Positions 1 to 12,570 of a DNA stretch of 64,000 bases are shown piece after piece. The stretch comes from Capsicum annuum. Taxonomy: Eukaryota > Streptophyta > Magnoliopsida > Solanales > Solanaceae. Location of the stretch: contig NW_025855744.1 in NCBI RefSeq assembly GCF_002878395.1, positions 1,182,813 to 1,246,812 on the forward strand, given 5' to 3'. The notes beneath the pieces were generated by a model that was not told the DNA's origin, did no database searches, and worked only from the letters and a program-made list of their open reading frames with translations. Both the position numbers and the translations under genes were made by a program. Each line of letters starts with the position of its first letter. Position 1 is the stretch's first letter.

Positions 1-2648
1 AAGACATAGCCATTGGGGCCACAACCTCTAAGAGACAAGACAGTAGCATACTTAATCTTACATTGGTTTACAAAGCCTCTAAAAGATATATAGAAACTTA
101 GCTAAGGTCAGAATAAACCCCTACCATACTCCTAACTTCTATACAATACCAAAATATATAAAACAACTAGGAAAGGCCCGAATCAATTGGAAACTCACTA
201 ATAGCTGCTGGATATCCTGGGCTCCTACTGAGAAGGTGTATTTTCTGAAGCACATGTGCCTGCAGCATGAAATACAGGTCCCCCATAAGGGCTGTTAGTA
301 CAAAAGTATGTACTGAATATGTAAGGCTAAAAGTAACCACACATGATATAAGAGCTCAATGGAAATCAAATACAAATGTATAAATACTACTAGTAGACCA
401 TGTTTATATATAATTGTAAGGTCAGGTACATTACATTACTTTCTTCATTTTACCTTTATTACTTCATAATATTTGTAAACCTTATGATATAAATGACTAG
501 TTGATCAGTGGTTAATTGACAAATCGGGATTGGCCCATGCTAGGCTTACACCCCTAAGCTGCCACCCATAAATAAACATTGGGATCGGCCTATGCTAGGA
601 TTACGCCCCTGAGATGACACCCATAAATAAATAGTGGGATTGGGCCATGCTAGGTTTACTACTTGAGCTGCCACCCATTTTAATACAGATTATGTTACTT
701 AGATTTTTTAGCCTTGAGGTTGTTACTTTGGTGGTCATATCATTATGATACTTTGAATCAGTAATATACCAATAAGAGTATATGAATAAACTCTTAATGC
801 AATGTCAAAGAGGTATGGTGCAGATTATACACGAATGAGATGTTTAGGAGCTCAAAATAACATACGGGACTTATTTGACTTAAATGAGAACTCTTGAGAC
901 TTGCTAGAGAATGTAAAAATGCAGACTCAATAATAAGCATATGGTGAGGTATTTTAACATATTAGGGAGTGGGAATAAGGTCATTAGCTAGATAGGAGAT
1001 CATGTGCTACTATTAGTTACTATTTACTATGGCAAAGCTTTAAAAGCTTACGTTGTACCAAAAGTGCTAGATTTCATGCCAAAAATACGACATAGAGTAG
1101 CCTTACATACCTAGTCATACAACTCCGATGCTAATCCAACTTGACTTCCCTCCTTTTATATTACTTGTCTTCAATAAAATATATGGTAAACTAATAATAT
1201 CAAGCAACCAACACATTTGGGCTACTTAACTTCACTAAAACAGTAGCCGGGTAGTAAGCCCTTCATTTGCCAATCGAGGGTGTTATTTTAACCCTTTTCT
1301 CCTCCAATTATATCCATATACATACAGATTATCCCCCAAATAACTTTGACTTCATTACAAACAAAATGAGTAATAAATATGTACAATAATTAGCTCGATG
1401 GTGTACCACCACACTTTTTTTCTATATTTCAATACGAACTAATCACATCTTTCCCCAGTATCAAACTGGCAACACCCAATATATACATAAAAAATAGTCT
1501 ACAAAATATCCCCAAAACCCTTTTATTGTAGCAATCAATTATTGAACTCATCATCTTTTGAGTTCTCAATAACAGCATATCCATAATTCTCTCTTAAATT
1601 CATATATAAGGAGAACAAAATGGAGGAGTCACCTTACCTAAATTTTTCAACTTATTGTTTTAATTTGAACTTCTCAAGAACTACAAATTTCACTTTCCTT
1701 CTCAATTTAAACCAAACAATAAAAGAGATCTCCTAATAACAAAGAAAAAAGAGAGTAGTTAGGTTACTTTATATTTTGCCATGGACTTAAAATTAAGCAT
1801 GAATAGCATATTTTCCTAATCTTGTATGGGAGAATTATGCTAAATCTTAAGTGTTTTCACTTACCTTGTCCTGCAAAGGATGGGGTTTCTCCAAGAACCC
1901 TAAAAGGAAATACAGGGTTGCTCATAGTTGTTTTAAATAAAGTAAAGAGAATTTGTGAAGTATAACCTTTTTTGTGTCTTAAGAATGAGGGAAAATGACC
2001 AGCAATTTAGCCTTATGAAGGCCTGATTTGGGCTGTCTCTTTAGCTGTATTTTTGGACCTCAAAATTTGTCAAATTGGTCCAGGTAGGTGATTCACCTAC
2101 TTAACGGTTCAAGCCACTCAAAATTTCAAAGTAGGTGATGCACCTACTTAGTTAATTCTTAGTTGGGCTAAATTAAATTGGGCCTTGGAATATTTGAGTA
2201 TTGAGCCTTTTCTCCATCTTCTACCTTTTTACTTAATTTAGGCCCAAATGAGTACATTAATATATCCCCAAATCTGATCTATTGCATTGAGCCCATTGAC
2301 TTGGTCCAAATAGCTCAAGTAGGTGATCCACCTACTAGCTTAATTTAATCTAGCAAGAACCTCAATAAAATACTCCATTCTCGGTTCCTAATCCCTTTAA
2401 TCTAACTTAAAACTTGTATATACTTGGTCTCTTTAAACTTTATATTCAAATACCGGCGTACAAATCTTAGTTTAATAGTTATATCAATTTTAACTTGGCC
2501 GTATCACCTTAAAATGTATGTCCAGCATCTAGAATTCCATCTACACTATTAATACTCGCATAAAAAATCTCATTCATTACCTATAGCATAAGGCTATACC
2601 AAGTTACACATAAATAAAACAAGTACATTAAAAGTGCGGGGTGTTACA
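1..2648 (-). repeat. Element A 3' LTR (partial)
   Basis: Aligns along its length with 7825-10466, for example AAGAC at 1 with AAGAC at 7825, and both end GGGTGTTA(C/A)A. It ends TTACA at 2648, next to the purine tract. Identity to the other LTR is high but clearly imperfect by eye, with several small indels, so the insertion is not recent. It holds three palindromes of the word GTAGGTG (2081-2337) and a hairpin AGTAC (297-301) / GTACT (310-314). Confidence 0.92.
2081..2337 (-). repeat. Palindrome island in A 3' LTR (GTAGGTG / CACCTAC)
   Basis: Three copies of one palindrome with a 3-base spacer: GTAGGTG 2084-2090 with CACCTAC 2094-2100; AAGTAGGTG 2129-2137 with CACCTACTT 2141-2149; AGTAGGTG 2318-2325 with CACCTACT 2329-2336. 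The other LTR keeps the same three, more mutated, at 9909-10162. The core ACCTAC is an AC-element (MYB-type) half site in plants; binding here is inference. Confidence 0.85.
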
Positions 2649-2664
2649 TCGTCCCCTCCTTAGG
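2649..2664 (-). other. Element A polypurine tract
   Basis: The minus strand reads CCTAAGGAGGGGACGA directly before the 3' LTR start TGTAACACC. A purine run abutting the 3' LTR is the plus-strand primer of reverse transcription. Position and composition agree with other chromodomain-type elements. Confidence 0.85.
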
Positions 2665-2689
2665 AACATTCGTCCTGGAATGTTAGCAT

Positions 2690-4110
2690 AATTGTCCAAC
2701 CAAAACAAGTTCAAGCCTAATTTTAAAACTTATGCTATCACGTAGTACCTATAAATTACAATTACTTGTTAGTTCCCTAATTCATCCTCTTGAACTTCCT
2801 CTTTGTATTTGAACAAATTAGGGTACTTCGATTTCATCACTTCTTCAGCTTCCTATGTTATCTCTTCTACTTGTTGGTTTCTCTAGAATTTTTGTAGAAG
2901 CTATTTCTTTATTCCTTAACTTCTTAACTTGTCAATCTAGAGTAGCAATAGGCATTTCTTTAAAGATGAGATCTTTCGTATCTTGTACTTGTTCAGTAGG
3001 AGTAATATGAGATGGATCTCTAATGCACTTTTAGAGCATTGAGACGTGAAATACTGGATGAAATGTTGAGAGCTCTTAGGGTATCTCTAATTCATAAAAG
3101 AATTGGAAAAACCACTGAGTAATCTTATATAGGCCTATATAATGTGGACTTAGTTTTACTTTCTTACCAAATCTTATTACCTCCTTCATTGGTGACAGCT
3201 TCAAGAATACCTAATCACCTATAGCAAACTCTAGCCCCCTTCTTCTAACCTTTACATATGACTTGTGTTGACTTTGGGCTATTTCTAGCTGCCGTTGGAT
3301 TACTTTAACCTTTTCCATAGCTTGATAAACAAGATCTGGCCCAAACAAGGCAGTTTCACCCGCTTCAAATCATCTAATTGGTGATCTACACTTTCCTCCA
3401 TATAAAGCTTCATATGGTGTTATTTTGATACTTGGATGATAGCTATTGTTGTAGGGGAACTCCATGAGAGGTAAATAATCATCCCTACTACCTTTAAAGT
3501 CCAATATACAAGCTTGTAGCATATCTTTAAGTGTTTGAATGGTATGTTATGCTTGTCCATCTGTCTAAGGGTGAAAAGTTGTACTCAAATTCACTTGTGT
3601 TCCCAACTTCCAAAAATTTGTAGAAATTGAGTTCCCCTATCTGATATAATGAGGGTTGGTACTCCATGTAGCCGAACTATCTCATTGATATATAATTTTG
3701 CATACTCTTCGACTGTGTAAGTGGTCTTAATCGGTAGAAAGTGTGTTGATTTGGTAAGCCTATTAACTATCACCCATATGGAATAAAATTTTGAGTTGTA
3801 CGAGGCAAAAAAGTGATGAAATCCATGTTGATCATGTCCCACTTCCATATTGGAAGATCTATACGTTGCATATAACCCCCGGGCTTTTGGTGCTCTACTT
3901 TAACTCTCTGATAATTTGGACATTCGGCTATAAATTCTGCAATATTCTTCTTCATGTCACTCCACAAATACATTACTTTCAAATTTTAATACATTTTTTT
4001 TAAACCCAAATAGATGGAACACCTGAATGATGTGCCTCTATCATAATCCTCTTTCATAGCCCATATAGCCCATCTATATTAGGCACATACAATCTGTTTT
4101 AGCACTGAAG
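2690..4110 (-). pseudogene. Integrase with chromodomain-like tail (element A), broken
   Basis: Inserts the reverse-transcribed DNA into the genome. Read leftwards: a zinc-binding part keeping the CPNYQRVKVEH end (about 3900-3960); the catalytic core with WDMINMDFI (first Asp) and HGVPTLIISDRGTQF (second Asp, about 3620-3660); then the third-acid region with [16 protein letters not shown] (about 3420-3470); a C-terminal part with FHPVFHVSM (about 3050-3080); and a chromodomain-like tail ending MKSKYPNLFKY (about 2810-2850). Two overlapping frames cover the core (3591-3848 and 3770-3982), so there is a frameshift, and stops interrupt the rest. All domains are in the usual order; only small lesions inactivate it. 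Confidence 0.88.
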
Positions 4111-4299
4111 TACTCCCTCTTGTGTTAGCTTAAATGCCTTGGTTATACCTTATTGCACATTCTCCTTAAGCTGTAATAAAATAGGATCTTCATATTTCTT
4201 CTCCTTCATATTAGATACTAAGGGAAATTATGATGCATTATGCACAATAAGACCCTTATCAGGAATTTCAAGAAAGCGAACGCCCAAATTGGCTAGTTG

Positions 4300-4752
4300 C
4301 TATAAATTTTTAATAATCCTTTGTATTTCTATAGACTGTCCATAAGTTTTCCCCATATCCTTACTACTTAATGCATCAGCTACTATATTTGCTTTTCTCG
4401 GATGATACAAGATATAAAAACCATAGGCTTTTAGTAGTTCAAGCCACCTCCGGTGCCTCAAATTTAGATCCCTCTGGCTAAAGATATATTGCAAACTCTT
4501 ATGATCATTATATATGTCAACATGAATAGCATACAAGTGGTGACGTAATATCTTTAAAATAAATATAAAGGTTGCTACCTCAAGATTATGTGTTGGATAA
4601 TTTTTCTCATGTGGTTGCAATTGTCTTAAGGTATATGCTATTACTTTACCATGCTGCATAAACACACATCCTAAGCTAATTCTTGAAGCATCACAATACA
4701 CTGCATACCCTTCTATGCCTTCCAAAAGTACCAATGCGGATGTAGAAGTCAA
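4300..4752 (-). pseudogene. RNase H domain (element A)
   Basis: Degrades the RNA strand of the RNA-DNA hybrid during reverse transcription. One open stretch of 150 codons holds the whole domain. The four acidic positions of the family look kept: YCDAS near the start, the Glu in THNLEVATF, the Asp in IYNDHKSLQYIF, and the Asp in NIVADALSS. It continues from RT (higher coordinates) and leads into integrase. It is the best preserved gene part of element A, but it is cut off from RT by stops and cannot be made as part of a full Pol. Confidence 0.9.
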
Positions 4753-4759
4753 CTTATTC

Positions 4760-5560
4760 TTTAGATCTTGGAAACTCCTTTCACATGTATCATTCCATTG
4801 GAACTTGGATGCCTTGTCTGTTACTTTATTAAAGGTGCAGAAATTGAAGAAAATTCTTCAACAAACCTGTATAATAACCTGCTAACCCAAGTAAACTACG
4901 AATCTCTATAGGTTTTGTAGGTCTTGGTAGTTCTTTACAGCTTCTATCTTCTGAGTATTAACCTTTATTCCTTCATTAGATACAATATGACTAAGAATGC
5001 CATAGATTTTAACAAAAACTCACATTTTGAGAACTTTGCATATAGCTTATGATCATGAAGAATCTGTAACACCTATTGTATATGACTAGCATAATATTCC
5101 TTTGATGTCGAATAAACCAGAATATCATCTATAAAAACTATCACAAACACATCTAAGAATGGCTTGAAGACCCTATTCATAAAAACCATAAGAGTTGTGG
5201 GTGCATTAGTTAACTCAAAATAGGATGATTGTGTGGGGATATTTGTTCTTAATAGTCACCTTTTTCAGTTGTCAGTAGTTAATACACATTCTCAATGAGA
5301 ATCATTCTTATTCACAAATAATACTTGTGTGCCCTAGGGGGACATACTAGGCCTTATGACTCTTTTTTGTAGAAAGTATTTCAATTTCTCATTCAAATCC
5401 TGTAATTCCACCGGGGCCATTCTATACGGAGGAATTGAGATTGGTTGAGTACCTGGAATGACATCAATACCAAATTCCATTCCTCGTTCTAGAGGCAAAC
5501 CTGGAAGATCTTCAGGAAATACATTGGGAAATTCATTTACCATTAGAATAGTTTGAAGAA
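4760..5560 (-). pseudogene. Reverse transcriptase (element A), fragmented
   Basis: Copies element RNA into DNA. The N-terminal part (5334-5543) is open and carries EFPNVFPEDLPGLPLERG and the conserved IPPYRMAP entry of Ty3/gypsy RT. The catalytic box reads [12 protein letters not shown] at about 5112-5148, so the two Asp of the YxDD box are intact. Between and after these the frame is interrupted by stops and small frameshifts. Upstream it joins the protease, downstream RNase H. Confidence 0.88.
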
Positions 5561-5639
5561 TTGATGGCTCTATATCTGTTCCTTCACTCTAACTAGATGA
5601 TCTATGTAACCTTTATAAATTATCCTTTCTGCCTTAAAA

Positions 5640-6010
5640 TAAGAATTAAATTTACCTCTCGGAGCACCAATATTACCCATCTATTCAAGGACTATCTCTC
5701 TTGGAAAATGAAAATACACCCTTATAGTTATGCAATCTACTATGACGTAATAAGAAGCCAACCAATCCATACCCATTATAAAATTAAAATCTAACATTTG
5801 TAACTCAACAAGGTCAGCCATTGTATGGTAACCACATATAGTTATTATACAATTTTGATACACTCTCCTAGATATAGTAGATTTACCAACCGGTGAAGAC
5901 ACTTTAAATGTCTTAACTAGAAATTCTGGTGTTCTTTGAAACTTTCCAGTAACCAATGGAGTGACATATGATAATGTAGAACTCGAATCAATTAATGCAT
6001 ATACATCATG
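5640..6010 (-). pseudogene. Aspartic protease (element A), active site altered
   Basis: Would cut the Gag-Pol polyprotein. The flap-to-C-terminal half is open (5681-5956) with MADLVELQMLDFNFIMGMDW, the conserved GMDWL box. The active-site stretch just upstream reads YALIDSSSTLSYVTP (about 5962-6005), where the family has D-S/T/P-G: the Gly is Ser here. A single stop separates it from the gag-side ORF at 6011-6229, so gag and protease were one frame. The Gly to Ser change alone would be expected to harm catalysis. Confidence 0.85.
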
Positions 6011-7427
6011 TTAATGTATGGACAATGTACTTGTAACCATATCCGAAGAAGCCTCTAAATTTTTTTGATCCATAAAAGCATATGTATGATTCTGAACTCC
6101 ACTAGAGCTAGCTACTTCTTTAGCAACTCTACCACGACCCATAGGTTGTACATCGCTACCTAAATAAGGCACCAACGATGGTGATTCAATGACTGATCTA
6201 GTAGGTTGTGCCATACCACCTATGCCCATTTATGGGTATTCTCTCATCATATGCCCTGACATACTACACCAAAATCAAGCATTTGTCCCAAACCAAAATG
6301 CACCTAAATGAAGCTTTCCACATTGTTTACATGGTTGCCGTGGAGGTCTTTACTCCATTGCTCTTGATACCCCACTGTCCGTGAACCCTGCCTCTCACTT
6401 CTTTTCCAAAACCGATTGCCTTTGGACCCTTGAAACTGTGGTGAGGCACTAGTAGCAAAATAAGAAGATAATGTCCTAGACGGTCTATTAGAAAACTGTG
6501 GCCTGAACTCTCTTTGGGATGCCATAAACTGCCATGTAGATCTGGCCTTCTTAGAATACCCTCTTTCCAATTCCTGTGTTTTTCTTCTTTGCCTTTGATC
6601 CTATATTTTTTATGCAAAAGCTTGTATCTTTGCTCCGTCCATGACTTTGTTCAAAGAAGCAATAGTAAAATCTCTAACCAGATATGGATCCAATATATCC
6701 ATATATCAATAAACTCTATCATGCATTGTAGCTACTATATTAAGAACATACCTAGACAAAGAGTTAAACTGGAGGTTGTACTCTCTTACTCTTATATTTC
6801 CTTAGCAAATATTTGGGAACAGATCTAGACAAGCCTCTCGGATCTCAAATGTAAGGTAATGATAAAGAAATTCTGCTTTGAACTCTTTCCAAGTAGCTGA
6901 AGGTGCATCGATACCCCTAGATCATTTCTAGTCTTTATACCAAAATATAGCCTTCCCTTTGAATTTATATGCTGCTAGATCAACTGTCTCTTTACTCGAT
7001 ACATGCAAGACATCTAGAGCTCTTTGTATTTAACCAATAAAGTCCTGTGGGTCTTCATTAATATTTAATCTGGTGAATGTGTGATAATCTAGCTTAAGGA
7101 AATCCTATGTCCATAGGCTAGCCGCCTTATTTGCACCACTAAAACATATGATTGGAATAGTTTGTCCTTGAGCTTATCTAGAAACCCTGTGAGCCAATAA
7201 TTGCACAACATTCCTCAGATCTTGTTTAGTTGCATTAATAGGTGGTTTGAGGATGCAGTTCTTCTCCTTCTTAGATCTTTTAGAGATGGAGGAGTAGAAG
7301 ACGTTTGTGACAAAAACTCAGCTTGAGCCTCACTTTGATTAACTTGCCTAGGTAGTGACTTACTGGTACCTTCTCCCACAGTCACATCTATTCGCTTAGC
7401 TATATTCTTACTCCTTGTAACCGGCAT
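6011..7427 (-). pseudogene. Gag (element A), broken
   Basis: Structural protein that packs element RNA. A start is seen at 7427 with MPVTRSKNIAKRIDV, then about 70 codons open before stops set in. The capsid part (about 6620-7150) is in several frames. The C-terminal part (6304-6570) is basic. A cysteine-rich segment with CKQCGKLH (about 6310-6335) leads into a CCHC zinc knuckle (6236-6277) in which the first Cys codon is a stop (TGA at 6275-6277) and the last Cys is Tyr (MMREYP), so RNA binding would be lost. A linker (6011-6229) leads to protease. Confidence 0.86.
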
Positions 7428-7633
7428 CTTTCCTATAATAAGAGAAAAAAATAGATTTAATGGTTAAATATGATTTCATCAACAACATGGGCTCTACTGC
7501 ATGATCTAAGATATGAAGAAATAGAGACAACCCCTAAATGTCCCATAGACTCCTTTTTATAGATGTAGTGCACAACACACACATAAGAGAGTCTCTACGT
7601 AGACACGGCTTTGTAGACACCCTTGGACGACCT

Positions 7634-7645
7634 GCTCTGATACCA
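7634..7645 (-). other. Element A primer binding site (initiator tRNA-Met)
   Basis: The minus strand reads TGGTATCAGAGC, the standard initiator-Met primer site, four bases inside the LTR end at 7650. It fixes the strand of the element and the LTR boundary. Confidence 0.92.
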
Positions 7646-9836
7646 GTTTTGTCATGCGTCAAATTCCATTAGGGTGGATAGTCATCTATAGCCGAAAGGC
7701 TTAAGAGAACCAACCTATAACCCTGTGCATCACATATATGTAAAAAAGATAACTAAGGGTTCTACCAAATATGATGCAATGCATTAATGAGAACAACCAC
7801 GCGAGCAAGCACCAAATTATATGCAAGACTTAGCCAATGAGGCCACAACATATAAGAGACAAAAAACTTAATGGTCAAGAAATCCTCTAAAAGATACATA
7901 GAAACTTAACTATGGTCGAGATAAACCCCCATCATACTCTTAACTTCTGTACAATATCAAAATATATAAAACAGACTCAGAAAACCCCGAATCTATTTGG
8001 GGCTCAGTAATAGCTGCTGGATATCCTGGGCTCTAACTGAGAAGGTGTATTTGCTGAAGCATCTGTGCCTACAGCATGAAATATGAGTCCCCAATAAGGG
8101 GCATCAGTACAAAATTATGTACTAAATCTGTAAGGATAAAAGTAAACACACATGATATAGGAGTTCAATGGAAATCAATTACAAGTGTACAAATAGTGCT
8201 AGTAGAGCACCTTTATATATAATTGTAGGGCCTAGTACATTACATTCATCTCTTTATTTTACCATTCTTACCTCTTAATCTTTGTAAGCCATATGATACA
8301 AATGATCAGCTGATCAGTGGTACATAGACAAATCGAGATCGGCCCAATCTAGGCTTATGCCCCTTAGTTACCACCCATAAATAACCATTGGGATCATCTT
8401 ATGCTAGCCTTACGCCCCTAAGACGCCTCCCATAAATAAACATTAGGATCGGCCCACGCTAGGCTTATGCCCCAGAGCTTCCACCTGTTTCAATAGATAT
8501 TGTGTTAATTTATTTACCCTTTGCGATTTTTACTTTGGTGGTCATAGCATTATGGGACATTGAAAGAGTAATCTTCTAGTAAGAGATATATATATAAAAG
8601 CTTAATGCAATGTCAAAGAGGTATGGGGAAGATTGTACAAGAATGAGATGTTTAGGAGCTGAAAATAGCATACAGGTCTTATTTGACTTAAATGAGAATG
8701 TGGTGAATGTAAAAATGCAGATTCAATAATAAGCATGTGGTGAGGTATTTTTAACACATTATAGAGCGGGAACAAGTTCATTATCTAGATTGGAGATCAT
8801 GTTATGCTATTAGGTACTATTTACTATGGGAAAGCTTTAGAAGCTTATGTTGTGCCAAAAGTGCTAGATTTCATGCCAAAGAATACGACATAGAGTAGCC
8901 TTACATAACTGGTCGTACAACTTTAATAATAATCCAACTTGACTTCTTGCCTTTTAGATTACTTATCTATAATAAAATATCTGGTAAACTAATATTAGCA
9001 AGAAACCCGACATATTCAGGCTACTTAGCTTCACCAAAACCATAGTCGGGCAGTAAGCCCTTAATTTTTCAATCGAGGGTGTTATTTTAACCCTTTTCTC
9101 CTCAAATTAATTCCATATAAATACAGATTTTTTTAAGATCCCCCGAAACAACTTTGACTTCATTACACCCTCAAAAATTGTATACAAACAGAATGAGTAA
9201 TAAACGTGTGTAACAATTAGCTCAGTGGTGTACCACCAAACCTTTATTATATATTTCAATACAAACTAATCACACCTTTCCCCAACATCAACCTGGAATC
9301 CCCCTACATATACACATAAAATAGTCTACAAAATAGCCCCAAATCCCTTTTATTGTAGCAATCAGTTATTGAACTCATCATCTCTTGAGTTCTAAATAAC
9401 AACACATCCATAATTCTCTCTCAAATTCATATATAAGTAGAACAAAATGGAGAAATCACCTTACCTCAATCCTGCAACTTATTGTTTTAATTTGAACTCC
9501 TCAAGAATTTCAACTTTTACTTTCCTTCAAACTTTAAACCAAAGAAAAAAATAGATCTCTTAATAAAAAAGAAAAAGCAAGTCGTTAGATTACTTTATAT
9601 TTTTCCATAGACTTCAAATAAAGCATGAATAACATGTTTTTCGAATCTTCTATGGGAGAATTATGCTAAACCTGAAGTGTTTTCACTTACCTTGGCCCTC
9701 AAAGGTTGGGGTTTCTCCAAGAACCCTTAAAACAAATATAGGGTTGCTCTTAGTTGCTTTAAAGCAAGTAGAGAGAATTTGTAATGTATAAACTTTTTTA
9801 TGACTTAAGAATGAGGGAAAATGACCAGCAACTTTT

Positions 9837-9847
9837 CCTTATAAAGG
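9837..9847 (-). promoter_or_regulatory. TATA-like box of element A LTR promoter
   Basis: The minus strand reads CCTTTATAAGG, about 60 bp downstream (transcription direction) of the palindrome island. The same place in the other LTR is mutated. Function is inferred from position and sequence. Confidence 0.55.
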
Positions 9848-9908
9848 CCCTATTTTTTCTATATCTTTAGCTGTATTTTTAGACCTCAAAATTGGTCAAA
9901 TTGGTCCA

Positions 9909-10162
9909 AGAAGGTGATGCACCTACTTAAGGGTTCAAGTTGTTAAAAATTTCAAAGTACATGATGTACCTACTTACTTAATTCTTTGTTGGGATCAATT
10001 AAATTGGGCTTTGGGAAATTTGAGTATTGGGCCTTTTCTCCATCTTCTTCCTTTTTACTTAATTTGGACCTAACTGAGTACATTAATATAGACCAAAATC
10101 TGATCCATAGCCTTGAGCCCATTAACTTGGTCCAAATAGCTTAAGTAGGTGATACACCTACT
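9909..10162 (-). repeat. Palindrome island in A 5' LTR
   Basis: Three degraded copies of the GTAGGTG-N3-CACCTAC palindrome, at 9909-9928, 9954-9974 and 10143-10162, matching one to one the three in the 3' LTR. Confidence 0.8.
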
Positions 10163-10466
10163 AGCTTAATTAAGTCAAGTAAGCACCTCAACAAAATACT
10201 CTATTTTCAGTTCTTAATCCCTTTAATCTAACTTAAAACTTGTATATACTTGGTCACTTTAAACTTTAGATTCAAATATCGGTTTACGATTCTGAGTTTA
10301 ATAGTTGTATCAATGTTAACTTGGCCACAAAATATATGGGTAGAGTGTAGAATTCCATCTACAATATTAATACTCGCATAAAAAATATCATTCGTAACCT
10401 ATACCACAAGGCTATACCAAGTTACATATAAATAGAACAAATACATGCAAAGTACGGGGTGTTAAA

Positions 10467-11578
10467 GTTGATTTACATTAAAAGTGCCCATCCGCTACCT
10501 GTAGTTTGCACCTGTGCCCTGTGCCAGACTACGGGTTCCACCTTCGCCCTACCACATCACAGGTATCAGGAGCAGGTGGCCACCGATCCTATTTTCTCCT
10601 ATTTTGTCTGGGCTTAGTTTTTAGGGTTTTCTTTTGTATAATAAATGCGTTTTATGTACTTTCTAGTGAAGGTTAAAAAATTTTAACATTTAGAAACATA
10701 TTTTTATTTCAAGATCCATCTTTGATCTTGGGATATCAATGTATTGACTTTGATTGATTATTCAGTTTACGGTTGTGGGTTTTCATTCATCTTACCATTT
10801 GATTCAATATGTTCTTTCCAATGTGAATGTTATTGATTTTTTCAGAATCATCAGCGGCTAAAACCCATAGCTAGGGTTGTGGAAACTCTGGCAAATTGAT
10901 GAAGTAGGGGAAGTGTGATTCTTAATCTAAACTAATACTCATTGCATATATGGCTTTATCTTTGTTATGCTTTATTTCTTAATGGTTGCACACATTAGGA
11001 TCCCTCCTAGATATTGGTACTTACTTCAAAAGAGGAGTAGTGACAAGGAAAAAATAAAGACAATAGTAATTTGAGGGTTAATTTCTGATCCATTGCAATA
11101 CAATAGAATATAGTGAATGGTCGTTAGCTTCCATCAAATAACATAAGACCCAAAATGTACTAGTTAATTGGGATCAAAATAAGGGTTAGCAATGCGACAC
11201 CCTGAGACTCAAAAGGTAAAGGGTGAAATCCTCCTTCATCCAGAGGACTATAGGAGGTACTTAAATTATTAGTTCTACATAAGAGGTATTGGGTTAGTTC
11301 AAAAATGCATGATAAACCTACAAAGTTGAGCTGCCAGGGGTAACACAATACTAGTGTTCACCTATGATCCATTTTTAACCAATTTTATATTGTTCTTTGT
11401 TCGAGATGACTACAAACAAATCCCCCCATAAACTTTTTCTATTTTTCCCATAGACTTGAAATACTGAGATTTGTCAAACCACGTGTTCTCTTGGGATTCG
11501 ACCACAACCTTAGCCATGTTACTATATCTTGACAGTGATCGTACCATTATCTCAAATGAGGTGTTGCTTGGACATCAA
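10467..11578 (+). repeat. Element E LTR (5' part missing)
   Basis: Reverse-complement match to the B and D LTRs: shared blocks include GGCCACCGATCCTATTTT near 10580, the CATAGCTAGGGTTGTG block near 10870, AAAGAGGAGTAGTGACAAGG near 11030 and the GATTCGACCACAACCTT block near 11495. The end is placed at GGACATCA (11578). No primer site is recognisable after it. The missing first part should lie left of element A, outside the window. It holds a small word island (10485-10590) and TATAATAAATG at about 10637. Confidence 0.78.
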
Positions 11579-12570
11579 TAGAGTGAAAACAATTCTAGAG
11601 GTTGATTATAGGATTGAGTCTACCTGCATAGCTGATATTAGGTTGATTTATGGATATTCCAACCCCGCTTGCTACAAAAAGCACAACCTTCTATATCTTT
11701 AGAAGCGACCCAATTTGAGGGGTCTTTTTTTTATTGAGCATGTTGATGGGCTAATATTGGGTAGAGATATTGACAGAGGCAGCCAACAATTAGAGCCTTC
11801 TTCTTCGGTGGATAGTGAGGGGGTTACAGGCACTTTAGTTCCAACTTTTACTTATACTTTTCCCCCTCACCCACTATTCCATGTATGGTTACTATGTCAT
11901 GGGACTTTTTACAATATTTAGTGGATCACTGTAGGTTCCAGACACATATCATTTCCCGAAGTTATTTGGTCAGATCAATCCATGGGTGCTGACTACATTG
12001 GAGGTATCTAAGGCATGAGTGGAGGCCAGGATGATGGTTGTAATAGAGTAGTTTACTAGAGAGATGCACAAGTGTATCAATAATTTTGATACTCATATGG
12101 GAGATCCACTTCTCGAGGCTCAGGTGCCTAACTTATTAGTCTTGCATGAGGAGGTGGATACTTTGAGATTAGAGGTTCGTACTTTAATTGAGAGCCATAA
12201 CCTAGTCATCCCTCTAGTGATACCTTCATTTACACAGTTGCTGCACATTCTACCAGTACTGATATTTGATTTTTTTAGAAGAGGGTGAGGTAAAAACTAT
12301 TAGGTCTAAGAAAGGATGTGAGTAGGACGAGCAAGGTGACTCAGACAAGTTTAGGCAGGCCATAAAGAGGGAAACCATGGATTTTATGCCTCAGTTTGAC
12401 ATTGACGAGTAGAGGCATACCCAAATGGCATTGGGTGCCTCTTCTAGTATAGCACCACCACCATCTCCCGAGGATGAGCCACGTGATACCTAAGATGGGG
12501 GTGATCCTACTTCCAACACCAAGAGCATACCAGGTATGTCCCTACTCCCTTATGTTCTTTATTTTTTAGT
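11579..12570 (+). pseudogene. Terminal ORF of element E (unknown function, coiled-coil-like)
   Basis: Two open stretches (11715-11921, 12064-12288) and the frame between and after them, with several stops. In one frame QINPWVLTTLEVSKA leads to MHKCINNFDTHM and then HEEVDTLRLEVRTL, a leucine/acid heptad-like stretch. The same string of features occurs in element B (QIRPWVRTILEITEVRL, ACINNFERYVVGHF, REEVDTL). It ends with a Ser/Pro-rich tail, then SIPGMS near 12530. I do not recognise an enzyme. The layout resembles the uncharacterised 'putative plant transposon protein' ORFs of Solanaceae retroelements, but that is a weak inference. Confidence 0.5.

Larger units (their letters stand above)
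1..10466 (-). mobile_element. Element A: decayed Ty3/gypsy chromodomain-type LTR retrotransposon
   Basis: Minus-strand element read from right to left: 5' LTR (7650-10466), initiator-Met primer site (7634-7645), gag, protease, RT, RNase H, integrase with chromodomain-like tail, purine tract, 3' LTR (1-2648). The order PR-RT-RH-INT defines Ty3/gypsy; the tail and the LTR start TGTAACACCCCG on the minus strand fit the Tekay/Del-type chromoviruses (family knowledge). About 175 bp of the 3' LTR lie left of the window, since base 1 aligns with about 7825. It is inserted in the LTR of element E: E sequence starts directly at 10467. The target duplication would be GTTGA (10467-10471); its partner is off the window. 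Every gene has stops, so it is dead. Confidence 0.93.
7650..10466 (-). repeat. Element A 5' LTR
   Basis: Complete LTR of 2817 bp: plus-strand ends TGTCATGCG and TGTTAAA (the last CA has become AA; the partner LTR keeps TTACA). It carries the promoter. Going leftwards: palindrome island at 9909-10162, TATA-like box at 9837-9847, and a hairpin AGTAC (8106-8110) / GTACT (8119-8123) about 460 bp from its 3' end. Confidence 0.92.
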
